Both the position numbers and the translations under genes were made by a program. The notes below the pieces were generated by a model. The model was not told where the DNA came from, did no database searches, and was given only the letters and a program-made list of their open reading frames with translations. Positions 53,433-61,522 of a stretch of DNA of 64,000 nt are shown piece after piece (within the stretch, counting starts at the first letter, position 1; each line of letters opens with the position of its first letter). The stretch is from Kordia sp. (lineage in GTDB: Bacteria; Bacteroidota; Bacteroidia; Flavobacteriales; Flavobacteriaceae): the NCBI RefSeq assembly GCF_022447245.1, contig NZ_JAKVBC010000014.1, positions 55,320 to 119,319 of the forward strand, given 5' to 3'.

Positions 53433-56400
53433 TTATAGTTGCTTATCGAATAGAAATCCAACTAATGTCTCTTTGTCTTTAGTAGACAATATTTCTCCAC
53501 TTGGTAATGCAGTCGGGTTGACGTCGAAGAGTGATTTTAATAAGTCTGCCCAATAATTATCATAGACATAATCATTATCAATTAAATCACTATGCATTAC
53601 TAAGCCTGCTTCTATCCCTAAGAATCCGCGCACTTTGGCTCCAAGACCTAATGATCCACTGATTCCAACTCCGAACGTAAGCTCATTGTGAATCGACAAT
53701 CGGATGTCTTCCCATTTGCTCACATAGTTCATTGCTATTGCTATCAGCATTTTCTTGATTTCTGGGTCCATGTTTGAGAAAGAGTCTCCATCACCACTAT
53801 AAAATCCAGTTCTGTTACCAATTTCGGCTGCAGTCATTTTTAGAAGCTTAGAGAATACGGCTGCGACACCTGCATTAGCGTCTAATATTGGTGTTAATGC
53901 AGTATCATTGTATAATGTTAAGGCATAAGCTATTCTGTCATCTACAGCATCAAATTCGTTGAATGTAACAAGTCTGTCTTGCAGTAATGCGACTTCAGGT
54001 ATGTCTTGAGAATCTAACTCTAATTGTGCAATACTAATACGAGTCATAATTATCAAAGCTTTGATACCTTCGATATAGTCTTGTCCAGCAATTTTATAGT
54101 CTAAATCTAAGAATGACGCTAATGAAAAACCTCCAACACCTCTGGTAGCGTTCATGAATTTCGTTTTTGCGCCTATCCAGCGATTTCCAACGATACGTTG
54201 ACTTCTTTTTATGGACCTCAACTTCCTTGAAGCATAAGCGAAATTGAAGCGTTTTCTAAATTCAACGCCATCCAGATTGTCAAGAATGTCTTGAAGTGTT
54301 TCCCCAAATTTAAATGAAGTGGTATTGGCATAATTTCCAATTTTCAGCGCGCTATCGCTAAATCCTCCTGTAATGGCATCAACGGTTCCTGATAGATCAA
54401 AGTTATATGTAGTTTCGTACCCGTATTCTAAGTAACGATCTAAATCACCTGAGAAATTATAGAATGAAATCAGTTTTTTACTGTTTCTGATCATTTTCTG
54501 GAATGTAAAATCAAATGTACTTGTATCGTTATCTATGACATCTGGTTCATCTGAAATATTATAGATAAGTCCTAATTTCATTCCCAATCCCTGATTTAAA
54601 GCAAAACCTGGAAGAATTGGGAAACCAAAAAGCCCTTTAGCAATTGAGGTAAAAAATTCAGCATGAATTGATCCTTCTCCAAATGCAAACATTTTTATTT
54701 CGAGTGGTACACGTGTACCATCTGTTCTCATACACTTGCTGTAATCACTTCCTACAAAATAATTTACATCAATATCAAAACCAAAACCAAAATTTCCACC
54801 TATTCCGATACCTCCAGATATTGCAGCTCCAGATAATAATGAGGCAAGTTTTGTAGGCTTGGCAAATTTTTCATCCACATTATTGTTTGCCCAAGCATTT
54901 TGATCATCAGAATTCCCAAAACTTAAACCAGCACTTGCTTCAGCTCCTGCTTCTGCATAAGCACCAGTATATACTTTTAGCTTGGTCATATAATTCCATA
55001 AATCAACATTGAAGTTTTGTGCAGCTCTGTAGAATGCAAAAGGCGCTATGACTGGTAATACAACTCCTGCACCTGTATACATCATTGATGCAAGACCTCT
55101 TGATAGTGGATCATTTCCTGTGACAGGAATTTCAAATTCTATGAGTGCATTGACTGCTCCTCCACCTTGTGCAGAAGCACCAACAGCTGCTCTAATTCCA
55201 TCTTTTTTACGTTTTCTGTTATTTCCTCCAAACCAAAATCCGAATCCAGCTTCTACTCCAACATCTGCTCCTACTTTGAGTTCGCCAAAAGCACTAATTT
55301 TTAAAATATGATCTCCAATGGTATCTGTATCTTTTCTCCAGATAGAGACATCTCCTTCAAAATCGGCTCCAATAAACGCGTAAGTTGCTCCAAGTTGTAT
55401 TTTGAAACGTCTCCCTTCTGAACGTCGAGGAAACAAGGTTTCAATAGCAAATTCTGCTAGTTCTACTACAGGATCGCCACTGTCTAATGCATCCAAATAC
55501 TCTCTATTGACAATTCGCCATAACGATTCGGCACATTGTCTGGAAGGAATCCACATATAGTGATTTCCGTTTGCATTTAGGTTTACTTGAATTTTTTCAT
55601 CGACAGGTTCATCTTCATGAATATAATCGTACTTACTGTCTATCCCAGTTACATACTGTAAAAATGTATCGTATAAATCTACTGGATTTTGATTTGCTTG
55701 CAAGTAGGTTTCTAAACTATCATAAGCGCTACGATGATCTACTTCCTTAAAAAAGCTTTTCCCTGGCAGCGGATAAATACTTCTCGTAGTATCTGTCTGC
55801 AAATCTCCTTCTGGATCTGGGTTATTAGCATAAATAAGCAGATTTAAACAGAATTTAAAGAAAGGCATATCTTCAATTAAAGTTCCTTTACTAGGGAATC
55901 TGATGATATCCGCTGGACTTGCATTTGGATTATCTGGATCGTTTGGATCAAAAATTTCACCATCTGCATTTTGTGGAAATATTTTTACTTCATCATAATA
56001 ATGTTCTTGAATAATAGCCTTCAATTGCGTGTTTGTAAAATTTAAAGGAGTTTGCGTCGTAGGGCGTGCTGGAATTCTGTATAATTTTGAATGTACGTCA
56101 GGCATAGGTGCTCTATATTCTCCATTTGGTCCTTCTTCCCAATGTTCCCATATATATGCAGCTTGAATATGTCCTTCTATAGAAATATTATCTTTAAAAG
56201 CTCTTAACAATTCTGCTTCTCCTTCGGGAGTTTGTGTATGTTTACTAGCAGAGACTACTACTACTTGATACCAACCATCTGCTGTAGATGGATGTTTTCT
56301 TAATACATGAATAATGTCTCCTTCTTTTAATCGAACAATTTCTTGACTCGCGTTTACAATTGGTTCTTCAAATAATCGTACATAATTCACTCCGGAAGGT

Positions 56401-56921
56401 GTATTATACACAACGGTATCCTTACCAATGTATTCGGATTCTCCATAATTAATAATTGTTCCACCATTAATTGCATCATACCCACCAATTCTGTTGAGTG
56501 CTTTGTCTAACTCAAAAATTGTTTTTCTACCTACTATACCGTCAGCTATTGCTGCTAATTCTGGTGTGTTTTGCTGAAAAACTTCTACGCTTAACTTTGT
56601 AATTTCTGCAAAAGTTCCTACAAAACCTCCATCAACATCTGCTGGTCCCCATTTTAAGTTTCGAGCATTTGTCAATTCTGCTGGTGTTATACCCGGTATT
56701 TCCTGAACTACTGTGAATAACGCAATATTTAATAAGCGTACCGCTTCTTCATTGTTTTCTCGATCTAAAGCTAAAGAAGCACCTTTTCCCATATTGATGC
56801 GATTTAAGGTTCTATTTCTTCTAAATAACTCAGAACTTAATGGCGGTTGATTATCTGGGTAAAATTCAGCTTCTTGCGTAAGCGCATTTTGTGCTGCTGT
56901 TTCTGTTATATATATTGCCAT
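53433..56921 (-). CDS. Large protein with PG-binding-like and SH3-like domains, 1162 aa
   Basis: The product lacks a signal peptide. Residues about 60-160 resemble a PG-binding-1 domain (KLSVEVFQQNTPELAAIADG, IVGRKTIFELDKAL). Residues about 178-240 resemble a bacterial SH3 domain (VRLFEEPIVNASQEIVRLKE, GDIIHVLRK). The middle part, 540-800, has Gly/Ala-rich beta-like stretches (FGELKVGADVGVEAGFGFWF, AYAEAGAEASAGLSFG, GAAISGGIGIGGNFGFGFDI) that recall the alternating strands of the 2887-residue neighbour. Cell-wall-binding modules in a protein without export signal fit lysis-released or particle-borne proteins. It overlaps the upstream 797-residue gene by one base, and the 2887-residue gene follows after 113 bases. 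Confidence 0.65.
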   Translation of the reverse strand: MAIYITETAAQNALTQEAEFYPDNQPPLSSELFRRNRTLNRINMGKGASLALDRENNEEAVRLLNIALFTVVQEIPGITPAELTNARNLKWGPADVDGGFVGTFAEITKLSVEVFQQNTPELAAIADGIVGRKTIFELDKALNRIGGYDAINGGTIINYGESEYIGKDTVVYNTPSGVNYVRLFEEPIVNASQEIVRLKEGDIIHVLRKHPSTADGWYQVVVVSASKHTQTPEGEAELLRAFKDNISIEGHIQAAYIWEHWEEGPNGEYRAPMPDVHSKLYRIPARPTTQTPLNFTNTQLKAIIQEHYYDEVKIFPQNADGEIFDPNDPDNPNASPADIIRFPSKGTLIEDMPFFKFCLNLLIYANNPDPEGDLQTDTTRSIYPLPGKSFFKEVDHRSAYDSLETYLQANQNPVDLYDTFLQYVTGIDSKYDYIHEDEPVDEKIQVNLNANGNHYMWIPSRQCAESLWRIVNREYLDALDSGDPVVELAEFAIETLFPRRSEGRRFKIQLGATYAFIGADFEGDVSIWRKDTDTIGDHILKISAFGELKVGADVGVEAGFGFWFGGNNRKRKKDGIRAAVGASAQGGGAVNALIEFEIPVTGNDPLSRGLASMMYTGAGVVLPVIAPFAFYRAAQNFNVDLWNYMTKLKVYTGAYAEAGAEASAGLSFGNSDDQNAWANNNVDEKFAKPTKLASLLSGAAISGGIGIGGNFGFGFDIDVNYFVGSDYSKCMRTDGTRVPLEIKMFAFGEGSIHAEFFTSIAKGLFGFPILPGFALNQGLGMKLGLIYNISDEPDVIDNDTSTFDFTFQKMIRNSKKLISFYNFSGDLDRYLEYGYETTYNFDLSGTVDAITGGFSDSALKIGNYANTTSFKFGETLQDILDNLDGVEFRKRFNFAYASRKLRSIKRSQRIVGNRWIGAKTKFMNATRGVGGFSLASFLDLDYKIAGQDYIEGIKALIIMTRISIAQLELDSQDIPEVALLQDRLVTFNEFDAVDDRIAYALTLYNDTALTPILDANAGVAAVFSKLLKMTAAEIGNRTGFYSGDGDSFSNMDPEIKKMLIAIAMNYVSKWEDIRLSIHNELTFGVGISGSLGLGAKVRGFLGIEAGLVMHSDLIDNDYVYDNYWADLLKSLFDVNPTALPSGEILSTKDKETLVGFLFDKQL

Positions 56922-59314
56922 TAGAATGTTGTTTTATAATTACTTGCTGGTTCTTCACGATTATCCGTGATTCTTGTGTAGATGTACATATTTGTAAATA
57001 CATGCTTTTCCTTGAGTATACCTCCATTTTCAACTACTCCTTTAAGCAATAATTGATATCTACCAATAGTTGTATTTTCTGCTTTTTTATCGTAAAGACT
57101 GCTGTAGCGAACTCCTAAGTACACTTGGTTGACATTATTTACTCCAAATTCAGTATCTCTAAGCGTTTTTAGTGTGTTGAATTGATCTTTAGAGATGGTA
57201 ACACAATCAAAGTATTCGAAGTCGAGTTCGAATTCTACACCATCATTGATACTATTGTTCGACAAAAAGAATAGCAACGTAGGACTTGCCGAATCGGTTA
57301 CATAGTCAGATACTGTACCACTTGGTGTAAACACCAAACGTTTGTACGGTATGTTTGTAAAACTTTGTTTTTGTAATGTGACATTTAAATCCTTTTTTGT
57401 TAGCCCAAAAAGGAAATCTGCTTGTTGTGATATCTTAAAGGATGTTAGATTAGCTATTTCACGTTCGTTATTAACTCGTGCAGATCGGTATACATTTTTC
57501 TCTTCTATGTAAGCAAAAAAAGTTAGGTTATTATCATCTTCAGCTAAGCCTATTTTTGGAATGTATCGTTGATCATAATAATACCCATAAGTCCCTGAAG
57601 TCATAAATGCATTTTCTGTAGAATATACACGTGCTGATACTTCTCCTGCTGTATGAGCAGTTCCCAATTTCATATCAAATATTGGAAACATTAAATCAAG
57701 TACATGATCATCGTGTCTCAATAGTGCTTCTTCTAAATTAGCGTTTATGACAGGATTTGCGGGGTTTATAATACGTCTTGGGACAATCCCTCTAAAACTG
57801 TGCGTCGGCTTAAAGTCTAGCAACATTTTAATATGATGGTAGGAGCTTGTTGGTCCGTTTGATAGATTATTTATCACAATCTTCACAGTGGTATCTTTGT
57901 ATTCTGCTTCTCCAATAAAAATAGCATCTTCGCCATTTGCAATAAAATCTTCATAATTGAGCAATGGCATTGATTTCACATAATTGCCACCTTCGAAATT
58001 GCTTTCTTGATACGAATCATCATTTAAGTCTAAAATACTTTTTCCGTATACTAAGAGAGTTCTTTCTAGAATATGACCTTTTGTTCGATCTTTCCATTCT
58101 ACTCCATCCGTAGTTTTGTATGGTGTAGCTACATTAAACGTTGGATAAATATTAGCTAGACTTTTTACTTGATTTACAAAAGAAATATAGTATGGCAATT
58201 TCCCCTCAGGTCTTGTTGCTGAGATAGAATCAAATGTAAATATTGGCCAGTTATTAGCACCATAGTGAAATGCATTTGAATTTATTCCGTGTTGATATGG
58301 AATGAAATCTCCTAAAATATGATGTAATCTTTTGTTTAATGTTGAAGAACCATATTCATAATAGAAATTTTGATAATAATTATAAGAATGCCCTGTTTGA
58401 TGACGAATATCGATATACGTTTTGTGCTTGTTTGTAAAATCACTTAACAAAAGTTCTTTATCTAGAACCTCTGAGAAAGTTGCACTTGTTTCGTTAAACG
58501 CTTTTAATTCGTTATCTACCAAGATAAAGTTTCCATAAAAAGCTGCAGCATCAAAATAGTTTAGAACCTCTTGCTTATAGTATTTTTTTTCATTGTTTGA
58601 ATACGCAGAAACATCTAAGATATGTTCTTCAGATGCTCTAAGTGTTCCCATGTTTGCTTCAAAACCAATTTGGTCACCAATGATTTCAAAACCAGCAAGG
58701 TTCGCTGTACTAAATTTACCTAAAATTGCACCTGCTTCTACTATGGGCAATTGAAATGTAATGTCGTTAGGTGTTTTAAAGAAGATTTCTTCCAATAAGA
58801 CTTCATCTACGACGTAATCATCTGTCGTTTGATCAGCTGAGGCTGAATAAGAATATCCTAAATGCCTCGGAATTGCCGGATCATTGTCCGGGTTTTGCGT
58901 ATCTGCATTGAGACGCGCTTTGTTTTCGATAACAGCCGTTTTTATATCAGGAGCTCCTGCAATTGGAGAAGAAGCCAATATTTCAGGGAAATCTGTACCC
59001 GTATCTGGATTGGGAATAATGATTGAATCTTTCTTTATTCCTCTATAAATAAAGTAAGCAATACCATCATATTCCCAGTCTACTGGGTTCACAGGTTTTA
59101 ATGCAATATTAATCAAATCGGGATTACCACTTGCCTCTTGTATGAGTACTAAAGATTTGCATGTGGCAATCGCAAAATTTTGATATGAATTTGAAAATTT
59201 ATGAGTGCTTTGCAGCCTATACTTATTTTCATCTATTGCACCAAACTCCCTTTGATTCGATTGATCCTGATTCTCCCATGACTGTTTATCAGTAAAGAAA
59301 AAGAAGTTTTCCAT
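56921..59314 (-). CDS. First gene of the giant operon, unknown 797-aa protein
   Basis: I do not recognise the family. The start is MENFFFFTDKQSWENQDQSN without signal peptide. The sequence is beta-rich and aromatic, with segments such as WEYDGIAYFIYRGIKKDSII, FYYEYGSSTLNKRLHHILGD and FELDFEYFDCVTISKDQFNT. No repeats or metal sites stand out. Its stop codon overlaps the start of the next gene (TAATG), so it is translationally coupled to the PG-binding/SH3 protein. Being first in the operon it might be a hub or attachment protein of the proposed particle, but that is inference. Confidence 0.6.
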   Translation of the reverse strand: MENFFFFTDKQSWENQDQSNQREFGAIDENKYRLQSTHKFSNSYQNFAIATCKSLVLIQEASGNPDLINIALKPVNPVDWEYDGIAYFIYRGIKKDSIIIPNPDTGTDFPEILASSPIAGAPDIKTAVIENKARLNADTQNPDNDPAIPRHLGYSYSASADQTTDDYVVDEVLLEEIFFKTPNDITFQLPIVEAGAILGKFSTANLAGFEIIGDQIGFEANMGTLRASEEHILDVSAYSNNEKKYYKQEVLNYFDAAAFYGNFILVDNELKAFNETSATFSEVLDKELLLSDFTNKHKTYIDIRHQTGHSYNYYQNFYYEYGSSTLNKRLHHILGDFIPYQHGINSNAFHYGANNWPIFTFDSISATRPEGKLPYYISFVNQVKSLANIYPTFNVATPYKTTDGVEWKDRTKGHILERTLLVYGKSILDLNDDSYQESNFEGGNYVKSMPLLNYEDFIANGEDAIFIGEAEYKDTTVKIVINNLSNGPTSSYHHIKMLLDFKPTHSFRGIVPRRIINPANPVINANLEEALLRHDDHVLDLMFPIFDMKLGTAHTAGEVSARVYSTENAFMTSGTYGYYYDQRYIPKIGLAEDDNNLTFFAYIEEKNVYRSARVNNEREIANLTSFKISQQADFLFGLTKKDLNVTLQKQSFTNIPYKRLVFTPSGTVSDYVTDSASPTLLFFLSNNSINDGVEFELDFEYFDCVTISKDQFNTLKTLRDTEFGVNNVNQVYLGVRYSSLYDKKAENTTIGRYQLLLKGVVENGGILKEKHVFTNMYIYTRITDNREEPASNYKTTF

Positions 59315-59833
59315 GTTCGTTTATTTTTTTCAATTAAAGTATATATGAATGCATAGTTTAAATCCATTCACCATGATCACTGTTGGGCATTTAATTTCGT
59401 GGGAGGAGTAATTAACTTTTTATCAATAGTGAATTACTGGTTATAAAAGAAGGGAATATTAAATAGCTAAGATTGGTGCTATTCAACTCTAAATCAGCAA
59501 AAATTCTTGCTTAGAATTATTTTAATTTCAAAAAACCTGTCATTTTAATGTTTACTTATTATTAGTTTCACAGGGAATTGAAAGCTTTTCACATAAAATA
59601 ACAGTTTTTTAAACCAATAAAAGAACTTTCACTCCTTTTATTCATTCATATTTATTACAAAGAACCAAATTATTATTCACAATTGTAATTTTTCAAACTC
59701 AAACATTCTGTAGTTGCAGTACTTACCGAATATCCCTGTAATACTCACACTTTTCAACTTTTGATAAAAAAGTTTTTATTAAGAATGAAATGTAAACTGA
59801 TTGTTTTGAATTGTTTTTACTATTTTTATAACA
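59315..59833. other. Intergenic region upstream of the giant operon
   Basis: The 519-base AT-rich region must contain the promoter of the giant operon (minus strand) and of the small plus-strand gene at 59834. I find no TAnnTTTG box in the minus direction, so control may be by an alternative factor. No gene or RNA is visible. Confidence 0.4.
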
Positions 59834-59986
59834 ATGAAAAAGTCATTTTTTAAAATATTAGCAAAATTGAATAAGATATTATTGCCTTCTTTTTCAAAAA
59901 AGCAATTAGATTTAAGCAAGGCTTCTAAATTTCAATTAGCTATCATTGGCTGGCGTTATTACGTCACTACCAAAGCTTTAGATTGA
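59834..59986 (+). CDS. Conserved 50-residue basic protein
   Basis: The product reads MKKSFFKILAKLNKILLPSF, then SKKQLDLSKASKFQLAIIGW, then RYYVTTKALD. I recall very similar short proteins from many flavobacteria, often annotated as hypothetical or wrongly as SsrA-binding protein. It has an amphipathic basic N-terminus and a conserved GWR-YVT-ALD end. Function unknown. It lies 120 bases before the tRNA gene on the same strand. Its length, start and conserved ending make it a real gene. Confidence 0.7.
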   Translation: MKKSFFKILAKLNKILLPSFSKKQLDLSKASKFQLAIIGWRYYVTTKALD

Positions 59987-60057
59987 AAGAATTTTTTACT
60001 GACATCGTGTAGATTTATTCTAAAACAAAAAAAGATTAATTTTTTACTATTTATTAT

Positions 60058-60087
60058 TTGTATTTGTTGCAAAAACAGATATATTTG
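60058..60087 (+). promoter_or_regulatory. tRNA promoter TTG-N19-TATATTTG
   Basis: TTG at 60058-60060 and TATATTTG at 60080-60087 are 19 bases apart. The tRNA begins 19 bases after the -7 box. This is an exact Bacteroidota-type promoter. Confidence 0.8.
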
Positions 60088-60105
60088 CACCCGCAATATA
60101 CAAAT

Positions 60106-60179
60106 GGCCTCGTAGCATAACTGAATAGTGCACTTGATTACGGCTCAAGAGGTTGCAGGTTTGAATCCTGCCGAGGTCA
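60106..60179 (+). tRNA. tRNA-Arg (anticodon ACG)
   Basis: The acceptor stem GGCCTCG/CGAGGTC (one G-T pair) has discriminator A at 60179. The D arm is GCAT/GTGC, the anticodon stem CTTGA/TCAAG with loop TTACGGC (anticodon ACG, read as ICG) and the T arm GCAGG/CCTGC. The D loop reads CTGAATA instead of CTGGATA and the T loop TTTGAAT instead of TTCGAAT. Thus the nearly universal G19-C56 pair appears as A19-U56. The tRNA lies at the edge of a probable mobile element and could be its attachment site. Confidence 0.9.
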
Positions 60180-60181
60180 CA

Positions 60182-60216
60182 AAAAACGCTGTAAATCGTT
60201 GATTTACAGCGTTTTT
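60182..60216. terminator. Strong bidirectional terminator after the tRNA
   Basis: AAAAACGCTGTAAATC pairs with GATTTACAGCGTTTTT around GTT, giving a 16-bp perfect stem with T runs in both directions. It ends the tRNA transcript and probably also the minus-strand operon from the mobile element. Confidence 0.9.
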
Positions 60217-60276
60217 ATTTTTTAGTTGCCACCACAGTAGCCAATTTTCTAAAAATATAGGTTATAAAAGTTCGTT

Positions 60277-60678
60277 TTATACTCTTCGAAATCCAGTATT
60301 TTGAACAGTAAGCGCCTTACCGTTTCTTACACATTTTGTATAGCCCTGAAGACATTCAACACATTCTCCAGATAATAACCTTGCCTCTATTTCGTATGGA
60401 TTGTTATCATATCCTTTATCACGATGTTGTTTTATGTAATTTTTCAAAAAAGGAAATAAGCCCTCTCTTTGATACTGCATCCAATGTATGCGCTCATGCT
60501 CTAAAAGCATTTTATTGTCTCTTTCAGATTCTTTTATAAAAATACCAAATGGAGGTATTGTAATTCCATTAAAACCTCCTATTATTCGGTTTGTATAATA
60601 TACTGGCGCTTCTTTTTTCTTTTGAATTTCATTATAAGCTAAAAACACAGCTAATGTTAGTAGTCCAAATTGTTTCAT
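60277..60678 (-). CDS. HExxH-type small membrane-anchored protein
   Basis: The 133-residue product has a short hydrophobic N-terminus (MKQFGLLTLAVFLAYNEIQK). The zinc-peptidase-like motif HERIH lies in MLLEHERIHWMQYQREGL (about residues 60-77), with a downstream acidic candidate ligand in NPYEIEARLLSGE. This is the layout of small DUF4157/M48-like proteins seen in phages and mobile elements. Four Cys lie near the C-terminus (GECVECLQGYTKC). Its start overlaps the stop of the ATPase gene by four bases (ATGA), so the two are translationally coupled. Possible roles include processing of capsid or envelope proteins; unproven. Confidence 0.6.
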   Translation of the reverse strand: MKQFGLLTLAVFLAYNEIQKKKEAPVYYTNRIIGGFNGITIPPFGIFIKESERDNKMLLEHERIHWMQYQREGLFPFLKNYIKQHRDKGYDNNPYEIEARLLSGECVECLQGYTKCVRNGKALTVQNTGFRRV

Positions 60679-61442
60679 AATACCAATGTTTTCTCTTTAA
60701 ACAACTCATCGTATTTTTTTGGGTTTCGTTTTTTGAACCCTTCGCGCCAAATGAGATACTGACCATTGCCGTAACGTCCTGTGTTTTCCATAAGGAAATC
60801 TTTAACAGTGACCAACGCATCAACAACGTGTGTCCATGCCTGATCGCCTTTAAAATTTCCACTTTTGGTGACTTCAAATATTAAAATGAAAGAAATGTTT
60901 GGATATTTTTTAATAAAACGATCTTCAAATTCGTGCGGTTTCATTTTTGTGCGGTGTATATAAGTATTGATCATGTCAATAAATATGAATTGATATTGAC
61001 CAGACTTACACAATTTTTCCAACTCATCTATTGTTCTTACCTGAGAAGAAAAGGCACGTGAATTGTGTTCAAGATTTGATAGTTTCCAAAGATCCTGTGT
61101 ACTCTTATTGAATCCTTGATCCGCGAAGTTGTAGAGAACGTTGCCGAAATTAGTTAAATAAGAAGCCAAGGCTAAAGCTCCGGAGGTTTTTCCATTTTTA
61201 GGCGCACCCCAAAATGCGACCTTCATATTTTTAGCTGGAGACTGCATAAAATCTCCCCAAATACCTTCAAATTCTAACGAGTCAAATTGCATGTTCATCA
61301 ACTCATTTGAGCTTATTGCACCCTTACTTGGCTTTGGTCTATTCTTAATAGGTGTGGAAGGTGCTGACAGTTTATATGCAGTTTTGCTTGCCACCAAAGG
61401 AGCTTCTGGAATAGTCCCTTTGTCTACTCCAGAATGACTCAC
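60675..61442 (-). CDS. P-loop ATPase (RecA-like), probably fused by frameshift to the upstream polyvalent protein
   Basis: If read alone, it begins at a GTG (61442) and gives 255 residues. The Walker A is WGAPKNGKTS (about residues 75-84), and Walker B is YQFIFIDMIN, with a RecA/RadA-like spacing. However, the frame stays open upstream to 61540. It contains no ATG there, but reads GSLNQPNFRVLEVDVAQTNT directly behind an A11 run at the end of the 681-residue gene. A -1 shift at A-AAA-AAG would fuse both into one protein of about 975 residues. C-terminal ATPase domains are known in polyvalent mobile-element proteins. It overlaps the HExxH gene by four bases. Confidence 0.65.
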   Translation of the reverse strand: MSHSGVDKGTIPEAPLVASKTAYKLSAPSTPIKNRPKPSKGAISSNELMNMQFDSLEFEGIWGDFMQSPAKNMKVAFWGAPKNGKTSGALALASYLTNFGNVLYNFADQGFNKSTQDLWKLSNLEHNSRAFSSQVRTIDELEKLCKSGQYQFIFIDMINTYIHRTKMKPHEFEDRFIKKYPNISFILIFEVTKSGNFKGDQAWTHVVDALVTVKDFLMENTGRYGNGQYLIWREGFKKRNPKKYDELFKEKTLVL

Positions 61443-61522
61443 CTTTGGTTTTAAATCCGCAACGATTTGCTGTGTATTGGTTTGCGCAACATCTACTTCT
61501 AAGACTCTGAAATTTGGCTGAT

